DNA of 64,000 nt from JAFGVL01 sp964546015. Its GTDB lineage: Bacteria; Bacteroidota; Bacteroidia; Bacteroidales; Paludibacteraceae. The stretch lies in contig CAZJHO010000007.1 in the NCBI GenBank assembly GCA_964546015.1, forward strand, positions 1 through 64,000, given 5' to 3'. The translations under genes were made by a program, and so were the position numbers. Positions 1 through 7,592 of the stretch are shown here, piece after piece; the first letter of the stretch is position 1, and every line of letters begins with the position of its first letter. Below the pieces are notes generated by a model. It was given only the letters and a program-made list of their open reading frames with translations, had not been told where the DNA came from and made no database searches.

Positions 1-23
1 AATTACACTTAACCAATAGGTCA

Positions 24-58
24 AAAGGCTGCTCTAACAATTAGGGCAGCCTTTGTTT
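24..58 (+). terminator. Rho-independent terminator of an off-window gene
   Basis: Positions 24-36 pair with 42-54 (core arms aaaggctgc and gcagccttt, one G-T wobble further in), leaving a five-base loop. The stem is followed by GTTTTG. It most likely ends a plus-strand gene lying left of the window. The T-tract is interrupted by G, so it may be only moderately efficient. Confidence 0.7.
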
Positions 59-130
59 TGGGGAATTAAGAAAAAACTAGTTCGATTAATAAACTCAACT
101 AAGAATCCTTCTATATAGTAACAAAAAAAG

Positions 131-344
131 GAATCCGGAGGATTCAAATAGTTATAGAAAAAGAATCGTTCTCTACACATTCGACTCCGAATGGGATCGA
201 ACTTGAGAAATCAATTTAGTTTCTATAACCATTTCACCCCGCTGGTGTGATTAGCAGAATGAAATCATTCCTTAAGATATTATCGAACTCAAGTTAATAT
301 ATACTAAAACGAGCCAATCATTATTATGACTGGCTCGTTTTTTT
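131..344 (+). ncRNA. Candidate structured RNA with crossing helices
   Basis: This gene-free stretch carries an unusual number of paired segments for AT-rich DNA. Seen directly: a hairpin 131-136/140-145 (gaatcc/ggattc); a 10-bp helix 151-160/220-229 (gttatagaaa/tttctataac); a hairpin 178-183/188-193 (cattcg/cgaatg) inside it; an 8-bp helix 200-207/288-295 (aacttgag/ctcaagtt); hairpins at 235-238/244-247 and 257-261/266-270; and a terminator at 307-344 with a good plus-strand T-tract. The 151-229 and 200-295 helices cross, so they form a pseudoknot or two alternative folds. No TAnnTTTG promoter box was found just upstream, and it does not match tmRNA, RNase P or SRP RNA signatures I know. It could also be the 3' leader/trailer of neighbouring transcripts. 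Confidence 0.35.
307..344. terminator. Terminator hairpin, strongest on plus strand
   Basis: Arms aaacgagcca (307-316) and tggctcgttt (331-340) pair perfectly around a 14-base loop. On the plus strand seven T follow, which would end the candidate RNA. On the minus strand the hairpin lies 19 bases after the lipoprotein stop codon and is followed by a shorter T-run (TTTTAG), so it can serve both directions. Confidence 0.8.
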
Positions 345-362
345 GTAGAGTGTTCTGTTATT

Positions 363-890
363 TTAATTCTTCCGTACCCAAGAAGTTGAAATAATAGCAC
401 TGTTTACAGTTGCATCAGAAGAAACGCCTTCGAAATTTCCAAATTCTATAGCTTCTTGTACTTCAAAAGTTGCATTTTTTTGCGCAGTCATTTCATTGCC
501 GTCTGTATCTAACAAGTACTCAAGAGAACTCACAGTATTATCATGTTGTCTTTGATAAATTGTTATTTTATTCCCATTTATACTATAATATCCTGTTTTC
601 ACAAAGAAGTTATTTTCTTTAAATGTACAAGAATAATACAATTTTTGATTTATAATAGTGTCTTTATCAGACAATACTAAAGTGAGGTTTTTGTTTGAAG
701 CGATAGTAAGATCTGTAGTAATAATTTGGTCATAGTGGCTATTTCCTGTGCTTATTGACGGAATATCGCCTCCAAAATACCAAGTAGTGGCAAGTATCGG
801 ATCCTCTTCATCATTATCGCACGAGGAGGTAAAACCGATAAATAAAGAACTCGCAAAAACGAGTGCTAAGGTTTTTAAATTCAATTTCAT
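363..890 (-). CDS. Hypothetical lipoprotein, 175 aa
   Basis: I do not recognise the family. The ATG at 890 was preferred over the longer reading frame because it begins directly with a lipoprotein signal peptide: basic MKLNLK, a hydrophobic stretch, then a lipobox-like GFTSSC with Cys24, followed by acidic DNDEEDP. The mature protein should therefore be lipid-anchored, and acidic residues right after the Cys fit surface-exposed Bacteroidota lipoproteins. The rest reads as beta-rich, with alternating polar and hydrophobic residues and repeated 'NKNLTLVLSDKD'-like strands, similar in style to lipocalin-like Bacteroidota lipoproteins, but that is an impression only. It is a single gene, divergent from typA. 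Confidence 0.75.
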   Translation of the reverse strand: MKLNLKTLALVFASSLFIGFTSSCDNDEEDPILATTWYFGGDIPSISTGNSHYDQIITTDLTIASNKNLTLVLSDKDTIINQKLYYSCTFKENNFFVKTGYYSINGNKITIYQRQHDNTVSSLEYLLDTDGNEMTAQKNATFEVQEAIEFGNFEGVSSDATVNSAIISTSWVRKN

Positions 891-937
891 GTTAGTTGTT
901 TTTTTAGCATTAAATAAAAAGTTGAATTCCAAGTTTA

Positions 938-945
938 CAAAAATA
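938..945 (-). promoter_or_regulatory. Promoter -7 box for the lipoprotein gene
   Basis: Read on the minus strand this is TATTTTTG, matching the Bacteroidota consensus TAnnTTTG. It lies 48 bases upstream of the chosen ATG at 890, which supports that start over the longer frame whose beginning would lie upstream of the promoter. No TTG was seen at the expected -33 distance. Confidence 0.5.
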
Positions 946-1083
946 GAAAAATTTCTAATATTATTCATTTTTAGAATTATAATTTCTTATCCTTTGCTAA
1001 ATATTAGTTAAAAATCAATCTCAAGTTTATTGTCTATTCTTATTTTTTCACAAAGCGTATCATTTTCTTTCTCTTTTTTGAAG

Positions 1084-1091
1084 TATCTTTG
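1084..1091 (+). promoter_or_regulatory. Promoter -7 box for typA
   Basis: TATCTTTG followed by CA matches the Bacteroidota -7 consensus exactly. It lies 26 bases before the typA ATG at 1117, giving a very short leader and ruling out the upstream TTG frame start at 1030. Confidence 0.65.
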
Positions 1092-1116
1092 CACCCTTAA
1101 TATAAAAATCAGTTTA

Positions 1117-2916
1117 ATGCAAAAAATCAGAAACATAGCTATTATTGCCCATGTCGATCATGGGAAAACTACTTTGGTAGATAAAATGCTGCTTGCCGGC
1201 AAACTTTTTCGCGAAAACGAAGAACACCACGATCTTATAATGGATAACAACGATCTCGAACGCGAAAGAGGAATCACCATTCTGTCTAAAAATGTTTCTA
1301 TCAATTATAACGGATATAAAATCAATATTATAGATACCCCGGGGCACGCTGATTTTGGTGGAGAAGTAGAGCGCGTGCTCAATATGGCTGACGGAGTATT
1401 GTTACTGGTAGATGCTTTTGAAGGACCTATGCCGCAAACACGCTTTGTGCTTCAAAAAGCTATCCAAATGGGTTTAAAGCCAATAGTGGTCATTAATAAA
1501 GTGGATAAGCCGAATTGTACGCCCGATATTGTACACGAAGCAGTATTCGATTTAATGTTTCAGTTGGATGCAACCGAAGATCAACTTGATTTTCATACTG
1601 TTTACGGCTCTGCCAAACAAAACTGGATGAGCGATGACTGGAAAAAACCAACCGATAATATCAACTATCTGTTAGATTCAATTATAGAACATATTCCGGC
1701 ACCGCTACAATTGGAAGGTACACCGCAAATGCTTATTACTTCATTGGATTACTCTTCATATGTGGGGCGTATTGCCGTTGGGCGCGTGCATCGTGGCGAA
1801 TTAAAAACCGGACAGGATGTGTCGCTTGTGAAACGCGATGGTACAATCCAGAAATCGCGTATCAAAGAAGTGCATATTTTTGAAGGGCTTGGTCGCGCTA
1901 AGGTGGACAGCGTAAAATCAGGTGACATTTGTGCCTTAATTGGAATCGAAAATTTTGATATTGGTGATAGCGTTTGTGATTTATTGAATCCTGAACCACT
2001 TGAACCAATCGCTGTGGATGAGCCTACGATGAGCATGGTATTTACTATTAACGATTCGCCTTTTTTCGGTAAAGAGGGTAAATTTGTTACTTCACGCCAT
2101 ATCCACGAGCGATTAATCAAAGAATTGGATAAAAATTTGGCGCTTCGGGTGCAAAAATCAGATGAAGCCGATATATGGACAGTTTTCGGTCGTGGAGTGC
2201 TTCACCTTTCTGTGTTAATCGAAACCATGCGTCGCGAAGGTTATGAGTTGCAAGTTGGGCAACCTCAAGTTATCTTTAAAGAAATAAACGGAATGAAATG
2301 TGAACCGGTTGAACAGCTTTCTATCAATGTACCTGAAAATGTTTCGGGTAAGGTAATTGAAATGGTATCGATTCGAAAAGGCGAGATGCTGTCGATGGAA
2401 AGCAAAGGAGATCGCGTACAAATGGAATTTATCATTCCTTCGCGAGGAATTATCGGACTTCGTACCAATGTACTTACCGCTACTGCCGGCGAGGCAGTTA
2501 TGGCACACCGTTTTCTCGAATATCAACCATATAAAGGCGATATTGAAAAACGAAACAATGGTGCTCTTATCGCTATGGAAGGCGGAACAGCGTATGCTTA
2601 CGCTATCGACAAATTACAAGATCGCGGCAAATTCTTTATCCACCCGCAAGATGAAGTGTATATGGGGCAAGTAGTAGGCGAACACTCAAAGGACAACGAT
2701 CTGGTGGTAAATGTGACCAAATCGAAAAAGCTTACCAATATGCGTGCTTCGGGTGCCGACGATAAAGTACGATTAGTCCCGCCAATAGAATTCAGCCTCG
2801 AAGAAGCCCTCGAATATATTAAAGAAGACGAATATGTAGAGATTACACCAAAATCAATTCGTCTGCGAAAAATTTATTTAGATGAAAATGACCGTAAACG
2901 GTTTACGAAGAAATAA
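1117..2916 (+). CDS. typA: Ribosome-associated GTPase TypA/BipA
   Basis: Translational GTPase that binds ribosomes and assists 50S assembly and stress adaptation. The 599-residue length is typical. GTPase motifs are intact: G1 AHVDHGKT at 11-18, switch I ERERGITI at 48-55, G3 DTPGHADF at 73-80 with the catalytic His, and G4 NKVD at 127-130. The EF-G-like domains follow, then the BipA-specific C-terminal domain (reading ...NVTKSKKLTNMRASGADD... late in the protein). The ATG at 1117 starts exactly at the conserved RNIAIIAHVDHGKT N-terminus and sits just after a promoter box. The gene is followed by a terminator, so it is probably transcribed alone or with leaky read-through into the MATE gene. 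Confidence 0.97.
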   Translation: MQKIRNIAIIAHVDHGKTTLVDKMLLAGKLFRENEEHHDLIMDNNDLERERGITILSKNVSINYNGYKINIIDTPGHADFGGEVERVLNMADGVLLLVDAFEGPMPQTRFVLQKAIQMGLKPIVVINKVDKPNCTPDIVHEAVFDLMFQLDATEDQLDFHTVYGSAKQNWMSDDWKKPTDNINYLLDSIIEHIPAPLQLEGTPQMLITSLDYSSYVGRIAVGRVHRGELKTGQDVSLVKRDGTIQKSRIKEVHIFEGLGRAKVDSVKSGDICALIGIENFDIGDSVCDLLNPEPLEPIAVDEPTMSMVFTINDSPFFGKEGKFVTSRHIHERLIKELDKNLALRVQKSDEADIWTVFGRGVLHLSVLIETMRREGYELQVGQPQVIFKEINGMKCEPVEQLSINVPENVSGKVIEMVSIRKGEMLSMESKGDRVQMEFIIPSRGIIGLRTNVLTATAGEAVMAHRFLEYQPYKGDIEKRNNGALIAMEGGTAYAYAIDKLQDRGKFFIHPQDEVYMGQVVGEHSKDNDLVVNVTKSKKLTNMRASGADDKVRLVPPIEFSLEEALEYIKEDEYVEITPKSIRLRKIYLDENDRKRFTKK

Positions 2917-2929
2917 AAAAGTAAAAGAT

Positions 2930-2961
2930 AGTAGGGGTGAAATTCTTCGCTCCTATTTTTT
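2930..2961 (+). terminator. Terminator after typA
   Basis: Positions 2932-2941 pair with 2946-2955 (ten pairs, two G-T wobbles) around a four-base loop, directly followed by a T run. It lies 13 bases after the typA stop and only 26 bases before the MATE start. Confidence 0.7.
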
Positions 2962-2986
2962 AACATACTTATAAAAATATTTCTTT

Positions 2987-4312
2987 ATGAGCTATTCGTA
3001 TAAAGATATAATCAAAATAGCTTACCCTATTTTTCTCACACTATTAGTACAAAACCTGATTCAGATGATTAACACAGCCTTTTTGGGTCGTGTGGGAAGT
3101 GTTGAGTTGGGTGCGTCGGCGTTGGGCGGCATTTATTACATTGTTATATTTATGCTGGCTTTTGGTTTCAGTACCGGTTCGCAGATATTGATAGGACGAC
3201 GCAACGGTGAACAAAATTACAGCCAAATCGGCGAAATAATAGTGCATGGAGCTATGTTTCTGTTATTGATGGCGATAGTGATGATTGGCTTTACCCGCCT
3301 CTTCTCAGAACAGATATTATCTGCCGTATTTCAGTCTTCAGCTGTTTTACATGCTACTATCGAGTACTTGGATTATCGCATTTACGGACTTTTCTTTTCC
3401 TGTGTCAATGTATTGTTTCGTGCTTTTTATGTAGGAACTACGCGCACGCTGCCTCTTACGCTTAATGCGCTGATAATGGCTGTGGTTAATATTATTGCTG
3501 ATTATGCATTGATTTTCGGAAACTTCGGACTACCGGCTATGGGAATTGCTGGTGCCGGTTTAGCTTCGGTTATTGCAGAAGCAACTTCGGTAGCATTCTT
3601 TATTATTTATACAGCCACAACTATTGATTTAAAAAAATACGGCTTTGATAAAGTTCAGTTTAAGAACCTAAAATCCTTACGCACGAATCTGAATATCTCT
3701 TCGTCGCTTATGCTTCAAAATGTAGTATCGCTCGGTACTTGGTTTGTTTTCTTTATTATGATCGAGCATTTGGGCGAACTTCCTTTAGCCGTTTCAAATA
3801 TCATTCGCAGCGTGTATATGATGGTGGCTATTTCAGTGTTCTCACTGGCAGCTACGGCAAATACGCTGGTAAGTAATCTCATTGGAGCAGGCGGAGTGGA
3901 TAAAGTAATGCTATTAGTACGGCGTGTGGCAACTATTTCGTTTTGTGTTGCGATGATTGTGATACTGCTTATTGCCGTTTTTCCCATTCAGACATTGCGT
4001 ATTTATACGCCTGATACGGATTTACTAAGCGCCTCTGTATATCCGCTTTACATCATATTACTGATGATGCCGCTAGTCTCCATTTCGAACATTTATTTTA
4101 ATGCGGTTTCGGGAACGGGAAATACCCGCATGGCTTTGTTTATCGAACTAATGACGCTTAGTGCTTACTTGTTTTACACTTGGCTATTGGTGTTTCATTT
4201 CAAAGCCTCGCTTGCGCTTTGCTGGACTAACGAAGGAATATACTCCATAATTATTTTTTCACTGAGTTATTTCTACCTTCGAAAAGGAAAATGGAAAGAA
4301 CGGAGGTTTTAA
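2987..4312 (+). CDS. MATE family multidrug/organic cation efflux transporter
   Basis: Inner-membrane antiporter of the multidrug and toxic compound extrusion family, exporting cationic compounds in exchange for Na+ or H+. At 441 residues with about twelve hydrophobic segments it has the usual size. The N-terminal pattern (P at residue 14 in helix 1, MINTAFLGRVG, then GASALGGIY) and the mirrored second half (ISSSLMLQNVVSLGTWFVFF... LPLAVSNIIRSVYMM) are the two pseudo-symmetric MATE lobes. The substrate cannot be told from sequence. The ATG at 2987 is the first start after the typA terminator. No promoter box fits in the 25 bases between, so expression may depend on read-through. Confidence 0.9.
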   Translation: MSYSYKDIIKIAYPIFLTLLVQNLIQMINTAFLGRVGSVELGASALGGIYYIVIFMLAFGFSTGSQILIGRRNGEQNYSQIGEIIVHGAMFLLLMAIVMIGFTRLFSEQILSAVFQSSAVLHATIEYLDYRIYGLFFSCVNVLFRAFYVGTTRTLPLTLNALIMAVVNIIADYALIFGNFGLPAMGIAGAGLASVIAEATSVAFFIIYTATTIDLKKYGFDKVQFKNLKSLRTNLNISSSLMLQNVVSLGTWFVFFIMIEHLGELPLAVSNIIRSVYMMVAISVFSLAATANTLVSNLIGAGGVDKVMLLVRRVATISFCVAMIVILLIAVFPIQTLRIYTPDTDLLSASVYPLYIILLMMPLVSISNIYFNAVSGTGNTRMALFIELMTLSAYLFYTWLLVFHFKASLALCWTNEGIYSIIIFSLSYFYLRKGKWKERRF

Positions 4313-4359
4313 TCTTATTTTATGTACTCAGGTATTTTTCTGTAAACAGCTTAAAAAGT

Positions 4360-4367
4360 TATCTTTG
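4360..4367 (+). promoter_or_regulatory. Promoter -7 box for xth
   Basis: TATCTTTG followed by TAC matches the Bacteroidota -7 consensus and lies 30 bases before the xth ATG at 4398. No TTG at -33 was seen. Confidence 0.6.
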
Positions 4368-4397
4368 TACCTAATTTTTCAAAAATCACTTTTTTTA

Positions 4398-5195
4398 ATG
4401 AAGATAATTTCCTACAATGTAAACGGTATTCGATCGGTGGTGAGCAAAGGCTTTTTCGAGTGGCTCGAGAGCGAAAACCCCGATGTGATTTGCCTGCAAG
4501 AAATCAAGGCGCAACCTGAACAAATTGACATTTTGCGTTTCAAAGAGCTAGGCTACGATTCTTATATCAACTCTGCCCAAAAGAAGGGATACAGTGGCAC
4601 GGCTATTTTCAGCAAAATTCAACCCGAAAAGATTATTCTTGACTTCGACAACCGTTTCGACGGCGATATTTTCAAAGACCAATATGGCGACATGCAGCGT
4701 GAAGGCAGATTGATAACACTTGAATTTGCTGATTTCTACTTGCTCAGCACCTATGTGCCAAATGCCAAAAACGACCTGTCGCGCCTCACGATACGCCACG
4801 ATATATGGGATAAAAAACTGCTTGAATATATTGCTACACTCGAAACCCGTAAACCTGTGCTAATGTGTGGCGACTTAAATGTTGCGCATAAGGAAATTGA
4901 CCTTGCAAATCCAAAACAGAACGAAAAAAACGCAGGTTTCACCAAAGAAGAGCGTGAAGGCTTCGACAATTTTATGGCACACGGTCTGATTGATGTGTTT
5001 CGGCACTTCTACCCCGACACGGTAAAATATACTTGGTGGAGCATGCGCTCGCGGGCAAGGGAACGGAATATAGGTTGGCGTATCGACTATTTTGTTTGTT
5101 CGCAACAGTTTATCGGCAGAGTGAAAGACATTGACATTCTCGACAGCATTGTAATGAGTGACCACTGTCCGGTTAGTTTGGAAATAGATTTATAG
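4398..5195 (+). CDS. xth: Exodeoxyribonuclease III / AP endonuclease
   Basis: Metal-dependent nuclease of base-excision repair: it cleaves at abasic sites and removes 3' blocks. The 265-residue protein has the exonuclease-endonuclease-phosphatase fold signatures: KIISYNVNGIRS with Asn7, CLQEIKA with Glu35, CGDLNVAHKEIDLANP, GWRIDYF and the C-terminal SDHCPV with the catalytic Asp-His. Start chosen at 4398 because the family begins with MKI[IV]SYNVNGIR; the longer frame crosses the promoter box. It is followed after 14 bases by the MBL hydrolase gene, probably co-transcribed. Confidence 0.96.
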   Translation: MKIISYNVNGIRSVVSKGFFEWLESENPDVICLQEIKAQPEQIDILRFKELGYDSYINSAQKKGYSGTAIFSKIQPEKIILDFDNRFDGDIFKDQYGDMQREGRLITLEFADFYLLSTYVPNAKNDLSRLTIRHDIWDKKLLEYIATLETRKPVLMCGDLNVAHKEIDLANPKQNEKNAGFTKEEREGFDNFMAHGLIDVFRHFYPDTVKYTWWSMRSRARERNIGWRIDYFVCSQQFIGRVKDIDILDSIVMSDHCPVSLEIDL

Positions 5196-5209
5196 AAATA
5201 TCTGTATTC

Positions 5210-5959
5210 ATGGAATTACTTTTTTTAGGTACAGGAACCTCTACCGGGGTTCCACAAATAGCTTGTAATTGTACTGTTTGCACCAGTGAAGATGTGAAAG
5301 ATAAACGATTACGATCATCAGTACTGGTTACCATAGATGGTATTACTATTTTGATTGACTGCGGACCGGATTTTCGCCAGCAAGCATTAACAAACAATAT
5401 ATCGAAAATCGATTTTATTTTGCTTACTCATGAGCATTACGACCATGTATCGGGCTTGGACGAAATTCGTCCTATGCACGAAACTGATGTATTTGGTGAA
5501 AAACGCGTTTTAGATACTGTAGTACGAAATATGCCGTATATTTTCCGGGCAGAGCCTTATCCGGGTGCTCCCGATATTCGGCTAAATGAGATAATCAGCA
5601 CCGGACCGTTTTCTCTAAAAGGTATTGACATTTTGCCTATTCGTATGACACATTTTCACCTACCGGTATTGGGTTATCGAATCGCTGATTTTGCTTATTT
5701 AACTGATTTCAGTGTAATAGAAGAAGGTGAAATTGATAAATTAAAAAATTTGAATGTTTTAGTGATCGATGCTTTACGACAGTTTCCACACCATGCACAT
5801 TTAATGCTTTCCGAAGCACTTGAATTAATTGAAAAACTGAATCCTAAAAAAGCTTTTCTTACCCATATCAGCCACGACATGGGTTTGCACGAAGAAGTAC
5901 AAGCTCTTTTGCCTGATAATGTATTTTTAGCATACGATAATCTTAAAATTCTAGAATAA
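5210..5959 (+). CDS. MBL-fold metallo-hydrolase, PhnP-like
   Basis: Metallo-beta-lactamase fold hydrolase of 249 residues. It has the metal motif HEHYDH at 74-79, the start LLFLGTGTSTGVPQ and a cysteine cluster C19-N-C21-T-V-C24, the pattern found in PhnP-type cyclic phosphodiesterases and their relatives (structural zinc site). A later His in THFHLP and a C-terminal FLTHISHDMG complete the metal ligands. No phosphonate genes are nearby, so a true PhnP role is unlikely; in Bacteroidota this family is widespread as a stand-alone hydrolase of unknown substrate. Probably translated from the xth transcript. Confidence 0.85.
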   Translation: MELLFLGTGTSTGVPQIACNCTVCTSEDVKDKRLRSSVLVTIDGITILIDCGPDFRQQALTNNISKIDFILLTHEHYDHVSGLDEIRPMHETDVFGEKRVLDTVVRNMPYIFRAEPYPGAPDIRLNEIISTGPFSLKGIDILPIRMTHFHLPVLGYRIADFAYLTDFSVIEEGEIDKLKNLNVLVIDALRQFPHHAHLMLSEALELIEKLNPKKAFLTHISHDMGLHEEVQALLPDNVFLAYDNLKILE

Positions 5960-6019
5960 GTTTAACGAAAATTTTTGTAAATATCCGTTTATAGATACAT
6001 ATTGTCATTGACTTTCAGT

Positions 6020-6085
6020 TCCTCTAAAGGGGACTTTATAATGTATTATTAATAAAATTACTGTCTTAACTCCCCTTTTAGAGGA
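6020..6085. repeat. Imperfect inverted repeat, possible dispersed intergenic element
   Basis: Arms tcctctaaagggga (6020-6033) and tccccttttagagga (6071-6085) are complementary except for one extra T, around a 37-base AT-rich loop. No T-run follows, so it is not a classical terminator. A related string occurs at 46771-46790 (cccaacctcctgaaaggga), suggesting a dispersed repeat. It fills much of the 177-base space between the MBL gene and the purine permease. Confidence 0.55.
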
Positions 6086-6136
6086 TTGGGAGATAAAAAA
6101 GCGAATAATCAAAAAAATTTATACATTAAATTATCA

Positions 6137-7450
6137 ATGCTTGAAAAAATTTTCCACCTGAGAAAACATAAGACTACCGTCCGAAAAGAAATGATAGCAG
6201 GACTTATCACTTTTCTTACCATGTCTTACATTTTGGTAGTAAATCCTATTATTCTTGGTGAAACAGGGATGGACAAAGCAGCTCTGTTTACAGCGACTGC
6301 TTTGGCTTGTATATTAGGAACTTTATTTATGGCTTTTCTTGCCAACATTCCTATAGCACAAGCTCCGGGTATGGGGCTCAATAGTTTCTTTGCCGTTACA
6401 ATAGTACTAACCATGGGCTATTCGTGGCAATTTGCCTTGACCGCTGTTTTTATCGAAGGACTTATCTTTATCCTGCTCACTTTTTTTAATGTGCGCGAAA
6501 TACTTGTAAATAGTATTCCACAAGTGCTTAAGAATGCGATACCTGTCGGAATCGGTCTTTTTATCACTTTTATCGGACTACAACAAGCCGGCATAGTAAA
6601 GGGTAATCCATTTACCATGGTTGGATTAGGCGATTTAACCGACAAAGGCGTGTGGATAGCTTTGTTCGGATTATTTCTGATAGCCGTACTGATGGCGCGT
6701 AAAGTACCCGGAGCCATGCTGATAGGTATTCTTGCAGCTACTATACTTGCTTTATTTATAGGTGTGGCACATCTACCTGAAGGTCATTTAATCGGCACTC
6801 CACCGAGCATTGCTCCTATTTTTGCTAAATTTGAATGGGAACATGTATTCTCATACGATATGTTGATTATAGTATTTACTTTACTGATGATAAATATGTT
6901 CGATACTATAGGAACACTTATTGGAGTAGTATCTAAAGCAGGTTTGATGGACAAAGACGGAAATTTTCCCAAAGTGCGCCAAGCCCTGTTTGCCGATGCT
7001 TTAGGAACTACCGTTAGTGCTGTGCTCGGTGTGAGTACGATGACGGCTTATGTCGAAAGCGCTTCCGGAGTAGCCGCAGGCGGACGCACCGGATTAACTG
7101 CTGTAAGCACAGCTGTCTTTTTTATTGTCGCGTTATTTTTCGCTCCAATTTTTTTGATTGTTCCGGCTCAAGCTACTGCCCCGGCTTTACTTATTGTGGG
7201 ATTGATGATGATTTCTTCAGTAGTAGATATCAATTTTCAAGATATTACAGAATCCGTTCCGGCATTTCTTACCATTATTATGATGCCGTTTGCATACAGC
7301 ATTTCCGAAGGAATCATATTTGGTATTTTAGCTTTTTTACTTATGAAGATATTTACCCGAAAAACAAAAGAAATTTCTATCCCTCTATATATTATCGGAC
7401 TATTATTTATCATAAAAATAATATTAGACATTATAACAGCTGCCGGTTAA
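6137..7450 (+). CDS. NCS2 family purine permease (adenine/guanine/hypoxanthine)
   Basis: Membrane proton-coupled purine base transporter of the AzgA/PbuG/PbuO type. The 437-residue protein begins MLEKIFHLRKHKTTVRKEMIAGLITFLTMSYI, and the start at 6137 was chosen because the family begins there; the upstream frame runs through the inverted repeat. Family marks: LVVNP after the first helix, AQAPGMGLNSFF (the QAPGMG substrate region), GVSTMTAYVESASGVAAGGRTGLTA (family signature) and about twelve to fourteen hydrophobic segments. Exact base preference cannot be read. No purine riboswitch signature was seen upstream. Confidence 0.9.
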   Translation: MLEKIFHLRKHKTTVRKEMIAGLITFLTMSYILVVNPIILGETGMDKAALFTATALACILGTLFMAFLANIPIAQAPGMGLNSFFAVTIVLTMGYSWQFALTAVFIEGLIFILLTFFNVREILVNSIPQVLKNAIPVGIGLFITFIGLQQAGIVKGNPFTMVGLGDLTDKGVWIALFGLFLIAVLMARKVPGAMLIGILAATILALFIGVAHLPEGHLIGTPPSIAPIFAKFEWEHVFSYDMLIIVFTLLMINMFDTIGTLIGVVSKAGLMDKDGNFPKVRQALFADALGTTVSAVLGVSTMTAYVESASGVAAGGRTGLTAVSTAVFFIVALFFAPIFLIVPAQATAPALLIVGLMMISSVVDINFQDITESVPAFLTIIMMPFAYSISEGIIFGILAFLLMKIFTRKTKEISIPLYIIGLLFIIKIILDIITAAG

Positions 7451-7554
7451 AATGAAAACTAATTAGTTGATAAAAATAAAATTCCTTTTTTGAAGAAGTA
7501 TATCTCTTACTCTAAATAATTTACAGCAAGAGATTACAATAATAAAATATGCAG

Positions 7555-7562
7555 TACCTTTG
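7555..7562 (+). promoter_or_regulatory. Promoter -7 box for uvrA
   Basis: TACCTTTG followed by CATG matches the Bacteroidota -7 consensus, 30 bases before the uvrA ATG. No -33 TTG at 19 bases. No SOS-type operator could be recognised. Confidence 0.55.
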
Positions 7563-7592
7563 CATGTTTTTTAATTTATAGAAGAAATCTCC

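Noticed and set aside
190..210. tRNA-like string ggatcgaactt
   Set aside because: Resembles an antisense T-arm, but the flanks do not pair into T, anticodon or acceptor stems on either strand.
131..344. Known RNAs (tmRNA, RNase P RNA, SRP RNA, 6S RNA) for the structured segment
   Set aside because: No recognised signature sequence for the first three, and the pairing does not give the long closing rod of 6S RNA. Kept only as an unassigned candidate.
1030..1116. TTG-started N-terminal extension of typA
   Set aside because: It contains the TATCTTTG promoter box and precedes the conserved N-terminus, so it cannot be translated from that promoter.
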